Notes under the pieces: generated by a model
What the model was told of the DNA's origin: nothing
The model's input: only the letters and a program-made list of their open reading frames with translations
The model's database searches: none
From: an uncultured Bacteroidota bacterium
GTDB lineage: Bacteria; Bacteroidota; Bacteroidia; Bacteroidales; VadinHA17
Direction: 5' to 3'
Assembly (NCBI GenBank): GCA_903824785.1
Contig: CAIJYD010000069.1
Coordinates: 29,291 to 93,290, forward strand
DNA: 64,000 nucleotides
Position numbers and translations under genes: made by a program
Part shown: piece by piece, positions 35,885 through 44,097 of the stretch
How the letters are laid out: every line of letters begins with the position of its first letter
Position numbering within the stretch: position 1 is the stretch's first letter

Positions 35885-37369
35885 TTAAGCAGATACTTTT
35901 TTTTTCAGCCTGTTTAAAAGGTTGCCAAGTAAAAAGCCTGTAATTAATATTGCCATAGTTCCGAAGACAATAGAAAGGTAACTGTGAAAAGGACTTGCAT
36001 ATTTTTCCAGTCCCGGACTTTTGAAGAACAGGGGAGATAAGCTCATCCAGGCTATTACAAGCACCCCTGCAATAACTCCTGTTACGGCTGCCACATTATT
36101 CACTTTTTTTACGAGGAATCCTAACAGGAATAATCCAAGCATCCCTCCGCTGAATATTGACGCAAGTTTCCACCAGGTTTCCAGTACACTCTGCACATTG
36201 ATCATGGCAATAGCAATTAATATGCTGATTACGCTGAATATAAAGGAAGAGATGTAGAGGATTTTCATAGACTTTCTTTCGGTATTTTCAGTTTTCAGAA
36301 GCTTCCTGAAATAGTCGTTATGAATTACTGTTGCCGAGCTGTTAACGCTTGTTGAGATAGTACTCATGCCTGCTGCAAAGACAGATGCAATGAGCAAACC
36401 GGTTAACCCTTCCGGAAGGCTGGTTACAATATAGAACGGAAAGACCCTGTCGGCCTGAAGACCGTTAGGAAGTATGTTCGGATGTGCTGAGTAGAAGCTG
36501 AAAAGTGATGTGCCGATGAAGAGAAACAGCATCGATACAGGGATATACATAAGTCCTCCATAAAGAGCTGATTTTTTTGCATCTTTTTCAGAACCTGCAG
36601 CCATATACCTCTGGATGTAATTCTGATCTATCCCAAAATTCTGAAGATTTATAAAGAATCCGTAGATAAGCACAACCCAGAAAGTTGATTCTGTTAACCC
36701 TGTTTTAAAACTTCCCAGGCTGAATTTATGATTTTCAGCGGCAATCCTGAATAATTGCCCAGGCCCTTCAGGCATTGAAAAAATAAGCACTATTGCACAG
36801 ATCAGCGCCCCGGAAACCAGAATAATCCCCTGGATTGCATCTGTCCATATAACAGCCTGAATCCCTCCGAGAAGTGAATATATCATAACGCTCAGGCCTG
36901 TAATAATGATTACGGTGATTATGCTCCAGCCAAGGATAACATTAAGAGTTAATGCAAGTAAGAATAGAATAGTACCTGTTCTCATCAGCTGAGTAAGAAG
37001 ATACATTACTGAAACATATATCCTGGCCCACGGACCGAAACGTAATTCAAGATATGTATATGCTGAAGGGCTGTTAACCGAGCGGTATAACGGAACAAAA
37101 AACTTAACTGCCATAAATGAGGCAAATGGCAGAGAGAGACTGAAAACAAACGGGTTCCAGTCAGACTGATAGGCCTGTCCGGGAAGGGCAAGATAGCTAA
37201 TGCTGCTGACAAATGTGGCGAATATCGACATTGAGATCACCCAGACAGGGAAATCGTTATTCCCTAAAGTAAATGACGAAGCAGATCTGTTCTTCCTGTA
37301 GAATAAACTCCCGAAAAGAACGATACCGATAAGATAGGAAGCAAAAATGATAATATCAATTATACTCAT
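35885..37369 (-). CDS. Sodium/solute symporter (SSS family)
   Basis: 494 residues with about 13 predicted membrane helices. The N-terminus IIIFASYLIGIVLFGSLFYR and the later SSISYLALPGQAYQSDWNPF are typical of SSS proteins. The family pattern GGIQAVIWTDAIQGIILVSG and IASVFAAGMSTISTSVNSSAT (ion-site region) are clear. It imports an organic solute, perhaps a sugar or sialic-acid-like compound, with sodium; the substrate is not evident. Expressed from an exact -7 element at 37389-37396. Convergent with mutS2. Confidence 0.93.
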   Translation of the reverse strand: MSIIDIIIFASYLIGIVLFGSLFYRKNRSASSFTLGNNDFPVWVISMSIFATFVSSISYLALPGQAYQSDWNPFVFSLSLPFASFMAVKFFVPLYRSVNSPSAYTYLELRFGPWARIYVSVMYLLTQLMRTGTILFLLALTLNVILGWSIITVIIITGLSVMIYSLLGGIQAVIWTDAIQGIILVSGALICAIVLIFSMPEGPGQLFRIAAENHKFSLGSFKTGLTESTFWVVLIYGFFINLQNFGIDQNYIQRYMAAGSEKDAKKSALYGGLMYIPVSMLFLFIGTSLFSFYSAHPNILPNGLQADRVFPFYIVTSLPEGLTGLLIASVFAAGMSTISTSVNSSATVIHNDYFRKLLKTENTERKSMKILYISSFIFSVISILIAIAMINVQSVLETWWKLASIFSGGMLGLFLLGFLVKKVNNVAAVTGVIAGVLVIAWMSLSPLFFKSPGLEKYASPFHSYLSIVFGTMAILITGFLLGNLLNRLKKKVSA

Positions 37370-37388
37370 GCGAGGGCTTTAGAGAAAG

Positions 37389-37396
37389 CAAATGTA
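37389..37396 (-). promoter_or_regulatory. Symporter promoter, -7 element
   Basis: Minus-strand TACATTTG, an exact TAnnTTTG match, 19 bases before the ATG at 37369. Confidence 0.5.
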
Positions 37397-37621
37397 TAAA
37401 TTGAAGGAGATAATACAACCGATCCGGTGTTTTAATATTTTTTCCAACCGGATTATGCTGTTTTTCGGGACGAGCTCACTGATGGCAATCACCAATCAGG
37501 AGAAGCTGAATATTTATTTTTACGAAATACTTTTTATATAAATGATTCCCGATACTCCTTTTATTCATTATTAAGGAGCCCGAAACCTTGAATGGCTGTT
37601 ACTGAATCTGTTAAAACGCAG

Positions 37622-37648
37622 AAGAGCGAAGTTTACAGCTTCGCTCTT
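37622..37648 (-). terminator. Terminator-like hairpin after the sigma/DUF4097 operon
   Basis: Perfect 10-bp stem (AAGAGCGAAG with its complement) and a 7-base loop, 31 bases past the DUF4097 stop. The run after it in the minus direction is only TGCGTTTT, so the T tract is weak. Confidence 0.55.
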
Positions 37649-37679
37649 GCAAGGTATTATGTTTAAAATGAATTAGTTA

Positions 37680-38759
37680 TCAGAACAGTTTTACAGAACC
37701 ATAGGTGGAATTGATCTTCACATTTGCTGTAGGTGACTTGTCAGTTCCTACAGTTCCTGAGATCTCTTTGGAATTATCTTCAACGATCCGTTTCTGACTA
37801 TTAAAGTTAACCTCATCATATTTTAATCCGCCATAGGTTACTTTAGCATCAATATTGTAGCTTGCCATTTCGTCAATTCCAAGCTTTACCCCCATATAGC
37901 GGGTATCTATGGTTATCTCTTCAAAACCGGCTTTTACATCTTCAACTGAGAATGACCCATAGCTTCCGTTATAATTAAGTTTCTTTGAAAGTGCTCCTAT
38001 ATTTACAACAGTATACCCATTTTCAAGAACCAGGTTGTTAATGCTCTCAATATTTATATTATCGTATTTGCTCTCGCCGACAACTGAACTTGTTTCTCCT
38101 AAAATTATTTTTGAATATTTACTGTCAAGAAGGAGGGCCTTGCATTTTGTAATCTCAGTGCTTCCGGAATATCTGACATTAAGTTCGAGCCAGCCTGCTT
38201 CATCAATTGTTGCTTTTCCGTAAGCCAGGTTAATGCTGCTTAAAGGTTTCACATTTCCTCTTGTCAGAATGCCTGCCTGAAGGTTTCCATATTTGATATC
38301 GAGATTAACCAATCCGTGAAGTTCATCAATATCGGTATTGCCATATTTGTTGCTCAGCTTCAGAGCTGTTCCGACCGGCATCTTTACATTATAGTCAATA
38401 CTGAATTTCTTTGAATCGGATCCCCATCCTGTGAAGTTGAAATTATCGTTAATAACTGTTTTTGCAGCGACCATGTTTTCACCTTCCGAGAACTGTACGT
38501 CGATGTACCCAAGCAGTTTTTCCGCCTTTTCCTTATTTGGCATCTCCACTGTTATCAGTACATCTATTACGATCTGGTTCTTATCCCAGTTCTGTACAAC
38601 CACATCACCATATCTGTTGCTGATATCAAGTGTTGTATTTGCTCCTGCTGTGAACTCCTTATGGAATTCCTTTGCTGCTTCTTGTCCTGATAATGTGAAA
38701 GATACAAGGATCAGCGATAATATGAGGAACATTCCTGATTTATAATCTGACTTTTTCAT
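37680..38759 (-). CDS. Exported DUF4097-type beta-repeat protein
   Basis: 359 residues from the ATG at 38759 (alternative 38783), with a Sec signal peptide (MFLILSLILVSFTLSGQE). The rest is built from repeating strands with regular YG or YS motifs (NRYGDVVVQNW, NKYGNTDIDELHG, IKYGNLQAG, LAYGKATIDEA, SKYSKIILGE, STYGSVKLF), as expected for the beta-helical DUF4097/DUF2807 group. No catalytic residues are apparent. It is the last gene of an ECF sigma and anti-sigma operon, so it is probably a periplasmic or surface protein made in response to an envelope signal. The start overlaps the preceding gene by 20 bases. Confidence 0.82.
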   Translation of the reverse strand: MKKSDYKSGMFLILSLILVSFTLSGQEAAKEFHKEFTAGANTTLDISNRYGDVVVQNWDKNQIVIDVLITVEMPNKEKAEKLLGYIDVQFSEGENMVAAKTVINDNFNFTGWGSDSKKFSIDYNVKMPVGTALKLSNKYGNTDIDELHGLVNLDIKYGNLQAGILTRGNVKPLSSINLAYGKATIDEAGWLELNVRYSGSTEITKCKALLLDSKYSKIILGETSSVVGESKYDNINIESINNLVLENGYTVVNIGALSKKLNYNGSYGSFSVEDVKAGFEEITIDTRYMGVKLGIDEMASYNIDAKVTYGGLKYDEVNFNSQKRIVEDNSKEISGTVGTDKSPTANVKINSTYGSVKLF

Positions 38760-39303
38760 TTTCTGTATTGTTTTGGTTATCATTTCTGATAGTTTTAAGC
38801 TGGTTAACTATATAAGTCATTACCTCAAGTTTTGTCTGATAATGTTCGATCATTGCATTAATTATCCGTTCATCGTTGGGGTTTGCTTTAAGTTCTTTCT
38901 GAAGAGATACATAAGTTGAATCCATACTTTTCATTTCGTTTAAAAGCATCTCTTTCTGTTCCGGATTATTCTGAAGGTTGGTATTTACTATTTCACCTTC
39001 CATGAGATTAACCTGGTGAACGTAGTAGTTTTCAACCTCTTTATATTGTGGTGAAACTTGCCCGAGGGTCATTCTGCTGCTTCCGGGACGGATGAAATGA
39101 TCCCAGGTATAGAGCGAAGAAAGGGTGACCAGCAAAGTTACAACTGCAGCTCTGAGCAGGTATGGTACAATACTTCTTTTAACAGCGAGTGAATGACACC
39201 TGATTTCAAGCTTCCTGTTAAATCTTTCCAGATGACCATCCGATGGCTCTTTGTCCTCGAAAAAGTCCCTGTTGTTCCTGATTATTTCTTCAATATTCTT
39301 CAT
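38740..39303 (-). CDS. Probable membrane anti-sigma factor
   Basis: 187 residues. A cytoplasmic N-terminus (about 1-45) with FFEDKEPSDGHLERF precedes one membrane span (about 48-66, LLRAAVVTLLVTLSSLY) and a helical periplasmic domain. No zinc-binding HxxxCxxC motif is present, so it is not a classical zinc anti-sigma factor. The assignment rests on topology and on its place 10 bases after an ECF sigma gene. Similar sigma-small membrane protein-DUF4097 operons occur widely in Bacteroidota. Confidence 0.75.
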   Translation of the reverse strand: MKNIEEIIRNNRDFFEDKEPSDGHLERFNRKLEIRCHSLAVKRSIVPYLLRAAVVTLLVTLSSLYTWDHFIRPGSSRMTLGQVSPQYKEVENYYVHQVNLMEGEIVNTNLQNNPEQKEMLLNEMKSMDSTYVSLQKELKANPNDERIINAMIEHYQTKLEVMTYIVNQLKTIRNDNQNNTENEKVRL

Positions 39304-39313
39304 GACATGTTTT

Positions 39314-39874
39314 TTATTTATCTTTCAATTCCCCGATTAGTTTTTGTTTTGCCCGTGAGAGCTGAGACCTTGATGTGCTGCTGGTAATCGATAATATGTC
39401 AGCTATTTCATCATGATCGTAACCTTCAAGGAGGTAGAGTGAAAGTATCACCCTGTATCCATCGGGTAGTCTTTCAATTGCTTCCTTTACCTCCTCAACC
39501 CGGACATCTATCTCTTCATTTCTGGCTGAATCTTCCCAGCTGTCATCTCTTATGCCGGTGTGCATTTCAATATCTTCAAAGACCGCTTTTCTTTTATTCA
39601 GGACATCAAGGGACCGGTTTACCACGATTTTCTTGAGCCATGCGCCGAAACTTACTGTTCCTGAATATGTTTCAATTTTCTCAAAGGCCGACAGGAATGA
39701 TTCCTGCATTACATCTTCAGCTTCCATTGTGTCGTTTACTATTCTCAGACTGGTATTGTACATTGCTTTGTAGTACAACTTGTAGATCTGAAACTGTGCT
39801 TTCTGGTCGCCGACTTTGCATCCGTCTAAAAGATCCTGATGCAGGTTTTTAAATGCCGCTTCTACATTTGCCAT
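39314..39874 (-). CDS. ECF sigma-70 factor (second system)
   Basis: 186 residues from the ATG at 39874; an alternative start at 39916 would add 14 residues. Region 2 shows YKLYYKAMYNTSLRIVND and AEDVMQESFLSAFEKIE. Region 4 shows AIERLPDGYRVILSLYLLEG and HDEIADILSITSSTSRSQLS. Heads the operon with the membrane anti-sigma factor and the DUF4097 protein, and probably autoregulates it. No -7 element of the housekeeping type was found upstream, compatible with ECF control. A CTTTACGTAAAG palindrome lies directly before the ATG. Confidence 0.93.
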   Translation of the reverse strand: MANVEAAFKNLHQDLLDGCKVGDQKAQFQIYKLYYKAMYNTSLRIVNDTMEAEDVMQESFLSAFEKIETYSGTVSFGAWLKKIVVNRSLDVLNKRKAVFEDIEMHTGIRDDSWEDSARNEEIDVRVEEVKEAIERLPDGYRVILSLYLLEGYDHDEIADILSITSSTSRSQLSRAKQKLIGELKDK

Positions 39875-39992
39875 CTTTACGTAAAGACTAGTTTTTATAT
39901 GTGTTGCTGCACCCACTTTCTATCGACTTTTAATCAATAGACGTGGTGAAAATTAAAATGCTGCACTCAAGGTAATAAATTTCCGGGAATTT

Positions 39993-40868
39993 TCAGAATA
40001 AATTCAGAATAAAACCCTGAGTTACCTGTCCTGTTGAATAATCCAGCTGGGAGCCAAACAAGCTGTGAGGAATTGAGTAGATAAGGAGAAGGACTATAGC
40101 AGCGAGGACTGTATAGAGTGGCCTCTCTTTCTTAATGTTCATAATAACAGCCAGCGCCCAGAAAATAAAAGCTATAAGGGTTTTGTTATCAGTGAGATCC
40201 CATCCGAAAGGAACGCCTGTCCATAAATCTCCGAAAGCATCGTACTGAACAATAGGGCCGAGTATCATGCCTCCGGCGGTTAAAAAGAGAAAAGTCCAGA
40301 GAGCGTATTTTTTGAATAAAGGATATTTAATAGCTGCCATCAGCCCTGCAAGAGTTGAAAAAAGCATAGCAAGGAACATGCAAAAAATATGGGGAATCAA
40401 TATATAAGGAGGCACTCCGCCCTTAAATCTGATAACAATGGGTGACTCTTTTAAATAGGTTACTGTTCCTGCTGAATCGGTAACCTCAAAGTAATACTGA
40501 AGCTTGCCGGCAGGAGGCTGCTGCGGTACTTCAGCAAACAGGCCTTCTTCCTGTGTTATATGAAAAAGTTTATTCATCAGAAATGAATGAACGGGGTATA
40601 CTTTATAAGAAAATTCGCTGACTTGGTATTCGTCTTTACTTCCTAAGCGTTTGTAAAATAGCTTTGCTTTAACCGCAGGATCAGTTATTTTCAGTTTTAC
40701 TTCAGATCTTTCATCAAGGGCAAGACTTCGTACAAGTTTTAACTCAACCGGATTATTATTTACCTTAATATCTACTTCCTTTGGATAAGTAGGACCGGTA
40801 TGTCTCTGGTAAAATGCTGCCCCAACTGTGATAATAATTGTTAGTGTCCACAAGATAAATTTTTTCAT
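39993..40868 (-). CDS. Membrane protein of unknown function
   Basis: 291 residues. One N-terminal hydrophobic segment (4-20) is followed by a soluble beta-rich domain (about 30-155) that resembles an immunoglobulin-like or carbohydrate-response fold (VNNNPVELKLVRSLALDE, LQYYFEVTDSAGTVTYLKES). Four membrane helices then fill about 160-280. I do not recognise the family. No cofactor motifs are seen, although the C-terminal half has conserved-looking polar residues (PIVQYDAFGDLWTGVPFGWD) that could face a binding site. Lies 40 bases downstream of the M28-PDZ peptidase gene and could be co-transcribed with it. Confidence 0.7.
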   Translation of the reverse strand: MKKFILWTLTIIITVGAAFYQRHTGPTYPKEVDIKVNNNPVELKLVRSLALDERSEVKLKITDPAVKAKLFYKRLGSKDEYQVSEFSYKVYPVHSFLMNKLFHITQEEGLFAEVPQQPPAGKLQYYFEVTDSAGTVTYLKESPIVIRFKGGVPPYILIPHIFCMFLAMLFSTLAGLMAAIKYPLFKKYALWTFLFLTAGGMILGPIVQYDAFGDLWTGVPFGWDLTDNKTLIAFIFWALAVIMNIKKERPLYTVLAAIVLLLIYSIPHSLFGSQLDYSTGQVTQGFILNLF

Positions 40869-40908
40869 AGAGTAAAATTTTATTATCGTTAACAGACTTT
40901 TGTAAAAT

Positions 40909-42699
40909 TTATAATTGAATCAGTAAGATCTCTTTTTTGTCATTACGCAAAACTTCCACACTTATTGTCTGGCCATGTTTTAGCTGACCCATTCTGAACA
41001 TGTAATCCTGAATATTACTTACAGGCTTGGCGTTAATGGCAGTTATAATATCTCCTTTTTTCATTCCTCCCAGAGCAGCAGGTTTACCGGGAGTTACGAA
41101 ATCGGCTCTTAATCCGTTTTTTACATTGCCTGCAAAATCGGGCATAATGCCAAGTGTGACCCCTTTTCTCCTGGTTGTTCTGCCTGATTCAGCTTTTGGC
41201 CCGGCTTCTTTGAATTTCAGTCGGTCTGAAGAGGAGGCAAGATTTGAAGCGATACTGTAAACGAGAGAGGAAATAGTTACCATTCCCGGATAATTTATCT
41301 TATCAAATGTGTCAGCCGGGGTATGATAATCCAGATGGGCACCTGTGGAATAAAAGAGGACGGGGATATTCTTGCCATAGAATGATGAATGGTCAGATGG
41401 TCCGTAGCCTTCATCCGAAAGGGTAAGTTTAATAAGGCTTGTGTCGGTGGTTGAATAGATAATATCTTTCAGACCTTCAGCAGTTCCAACACCGCTTATC
41501 TGCAGCACATTTGTCTCCTGAAGCCTTCCTACCATATCAAGGTTGATCATTGCATTTACTTTGGAAAGATCAATACCTGGATTTTCAGCAAAATATTTTG
41601 ATCCGAGTAATCCAAGCTCTTCACCTGTAAAAGCAATACAGATAATGCTTCTTTTATGGCTTCCCTTTGTTCTGGCAAATTTTTCAGCAAGCTCAAGCAT
41701 CATCGCAACACCTGATGCGTTATCATCAGCGCCGTGATGAACACCTATGGTATCGACGGCTCTGCTGGAAGAACCTGGTCCTCCCATTCCGAGATGGTCG
41801 AAATGTGCTCCGAAAATAACATATTCATTTTTGAGCAGCTCATCTTCACCCGGAAGTACCATTGCAACGTTTCTTGTACCAGCGCTCTCCCTGATGATCT
41901 CTGAAACGCCATTAAGAACGGCTTTAGTTTCAAAACTACCCGGTTTCCTTGTTTCATTAAGCTTTTTCTCAAGAGCTGCAATTGAGCTCTTCGACTGTGA
42001 AAGAATCTGATCAGCTACCTCTCTCTTAATCCTGAAGACTGGTATGCCCACTGAATAATCCACTGTACTGAGTGATTCAAAAGCATCCTGCGAATCGTAT
42101 AACGGGCCGGAAACAAACAGGACACCGGCAGCACCTAAATCTTTGGCAACCATTGTTTTATTTCTGTCGCCGCTGAAAGGGATAAAAGCGCTTTTTGTAT
42201 TGTCGGTTTCCGGATCGGCCCGAAGTATCAGCACCCATTTCCCTTTAACATCAATTCCTTTGTAATCGTCCCATTTCAGACTATCACCATTAATACTGAA
42301 GCCATAACCGGCAAAAACTACCTCTGATTCCAGTTTTGCGTCTGTGCTGAATGCAAGTGGCATAAAATCTTTTTCCGGAACAAAATTGATGCCTGTTATC
42401 GCAAGTGAATTGGTCTTGCCCTGCACGATTCCCCTGATTACATTGAATCGCTGGAATCCGTCGCCGGAAAGTGGTTTAAAACCGACTGAAGCGAGTTCGT
42501 TCTTAATATATTCTGCAGCAAGGCTGTCACCATCAGAACCGGTAAGCCGGCCTCTAAGTGAATCTGATGAGAGATATTTTATTTCATCCTGAAGCTCTTT
42601 TACCGTGACATCGGGATTCCCGGAACAGGAAAATAATATTAAAGCAGAAGCTAAAACAAGGCCCCCTGTTAAAATTTTTAATCTACTATTTCTATTCAT
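40909..42699 (-). CDS. Lipoprotein M28 aminopeptidase with PA and PDZ domains
   Basis: 596 residues. The lipoprotein signal ends at ALILFSCSGNP (Cys 25). A protease-associated domain (about 115-250) is inserted before the M28 zinc peptidase core. Zinc ligands are visible in VIFGAHFDHLGM, HHGADDNASGVAMM, AFTGEELGLLGSKYF and STGAHLDYHTPADT. A C-terminal PDZ domain (about 505-596; GLRADFVTPGKPAALGG, MKKGDIITAINAKPVS) would bind peptide tails or regulate the enzyme. Such proteins remove N-terminal amino acids from peptides at the cell surface or in the periplasm. Confidence 0.93.
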   Translation of the reverse strand: MNRNSRLKILTGGLVLASALILFSCSGNPDVTVKELQDEIKYLSSDSLRGRLTGSDGDSLAAEYIKNELASVGFKPLSGDGFQRFNVIRGIVQGKTNSLAITGINFVPEKDFMPLAFSTDAKLESEVVFAGYGFSINGDSLKWDDYKGIDVKGKWVLILRADPETDNTKSAFIPFSGDRNKTMVAKDLGAAGVLFVSGPLYDSQDAFESLSTVDYSVGIPVFRIKREVADQILSQSKSSIAALEKKLNETRKPGSFETKAVLNGVSEIIRESAGTRNVAMVLPGEDELLKNEYVIFGAHFDHLGMGGPGSSSRAVDTIGVHHGADDNASGVAMMLELAEKFARTKGSHKRSIICIAFTGEELGLLGSKYFAENPGIDLSKVNAMINLDMVGRLQETNVLQISGVGTAEGLKDIIYSTTDTSLIKLTLSDEGYGPSDHSSFYGKNIPVLFYSTGAHLDYHTPADTFDKINYPGMVTISSLVYSIASNLASSSDRLKFKEAGPKAESGRTTRRKGVTLGIMPDFAGNVKNGLRADFVTPGKPAALGGMKKGDIITAINAKPVSNIQDYMFRMGQLKHGQTISVEVLRNDKKEILLIQL

Positions 42700-42762
42700 G
42701 GTTATTTGTTATTTCTCGTACTGCCTCAAAATAAAATTCCGATGTAAATAATCAACAATCAG

Positions 42763-43974
42763 CTATTCAAATAGTTTAAAAGTCTCCTTAATAAGTCCGA
42801 TTGCTTCCCTTAACTGGGCTTCGGTAATAATGAGGGGAGGAGCAAAGCGGATTATATGGCCGTGTGTAGGTTTTGCAATAACACCGTTATCTTTCATTGC
42901 CAGACAGACATCCCAGGCTTCTTTGCCATTTTTTGGCCGTATAACAACCGCATTCAGGAGGCCTTTTCCACGAACCAGCTCAATCATATCCGATTTGATG
43001 CTTTTAAACTCCTCGCGGAAAATTTTGCCAAGCCGTTCTGAGTTTTCTGCAAGGTTTTCGTTTTTAACAACTTCAAGTGCAGCAATAGCTACTTTCGCAG
43101 CAAGCGGGTTTCCGCCAAAGGTTGAGCCATGCTCTCCCGGTTTGATGGTAAGCATTATCTCATTGTCAGCAAGGACCGCAGATACCGGCAGAACTCCGCC
43201 GGAAAGAGCTTTTCCAAGTATCAGAATATCGGGGCGGACACCTTCATGATCGCAGGCAAGCAACTTACCTGTACGGGCAATGCCTGTCTGAACCTCATCT
43301 GCAATAAAGAGTACGTTTTTTGATTTACAGAGATCATATGCCTTTTTCAGATAACCTTCATCCGGTACGAAAACACCTGCTTCACCCTGAATGGGTTCAA
43401 CAAGAAAACCTGCCACATCGGGATCTTTCAGAGCATTTTCGAGAGCATTAAGATCATTATAGGGAATAATAATGAATCCGGGTGTGAAAGGACCGAAATC
43501 ATTCCTTGCATCAGGGTCTGTCGACATTGAGACAATGGTAATTGTTCGTCCGTGAAAGTTCCCTTCGCACACAATTATCTTTGCATTATTCTCTTTGACA
43601 CCTTTTTTCTTATATGCCCATTTCCGGCAGAGCTTAAGTGCTGTTTCATCAGCTTCGGCACCGGAGTTCATTGGAAGAACCTTATCGTATTTGAAATACT
43701 TTGTAATATACTCTTCATATTCACCCAGAACAGAATTATAAAATGCCCTTGATGTCAATGTAAGTGTCATTGCCTGGTCTGTGAGAGCTTTTACTATCTT
43801 TGGATGACAATGTCCCTGATTTACTGCTGAATAGGCAGATAAAAAATCAAAATACCGTTTTCCGTCGACATCCCATACAAACGGACCTTCACCTCTCTCG
43901 AGAACTACCGGCAGCGGATGATAATTGTGTGCACCGTATTTATCTTCGCGATTTATATAATCCTGTGCATTCAT
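42763..43974 (-). CDS. rocD: Ornithine aminotransferase
   Basis: 403 residues. Class III PLP aminotransferase converting ornithine and 2-oxoglutarate to glutamate semialdehyde and glutamate. The N-terminus [20 protein letters not shown] and [14 protein letters not shown] are diagnostic of the ornithine branch. Other motifs are [26 protein letters not shown], and [16 protein letters not shown]; the PLP lysine is in [19 protein letters not shown] (about 255). Cytoplasmic. Stands alone between the M28-PDZ and GH106-like genes. A near-match to the promoter element (TAGATTTTG, one base longer) lies about 80 bases upstream. Confidence 0.96.
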   Translation of the reverse strand: MNAQDYINREDKYGAHNYHPLPVVLERGEGPFVWDVDGKRYFDFLSAYSAVNQGHCHPKIVKALTDQAMTLTLTSRAFYNSVLGEYEEYITKYFKYDKVLPMNSGAEADETALKLCRKWAYKKKGVKENNAKIIVCEGNFHGRTITIVSMSTDPDARNDFGPFTPGFIIIPYNDLNALENALKDPDVAGFLVEPIQGEAGVFVPDEGYLKKAYDLCKSKNVLFIADEVQTGIARTGKLLACDHEGVRPDILILGKALSGGVLPVSAVLADNEIMLTIKPGEHGSTFGGNPLAAKVAIAALEVVKNENLAENSERLGKIFREEFKSIKSDMIELVRGKGLLNAVVIRPKNGKEAWDVCLAMKDNGVIAKPTHGHIIRFAPPLIITEAQLREAIGLIKETFKLFE

Positions 43975-44097
43975 GTTGTTGATTATTAAGTAGTTAATAA
44001 ACAGATAATTATGATTACAATCTTACGAAAGCTTTTTATTATTTCAAAATCTAAAATAGATACTCATTTTTCAATCAGGCAGTCAGCTCAAATATTA

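Larger units (their letters stand above)
37370..37679. other. 310-base gap between the symporter and the DUF4097 operon
   Basis: Contains the symporter promoter (37389-37396), a loose inverted repeat ATCCGGT/ACCGGAT (37422-37428 with 37447-37453) upstream of it, and a strong hairpin ending the DUF4097 operon (37622-37648). No further gene seen. Confidence 0.6.

Noticed and set aside
37422..37453. ATCCGGT/ACCGGAT inverted repeat as a terminator
   Set aside because: The loop is 18 bases, no run of T follows in either direction, and no gene ends here; at most a weak operator.
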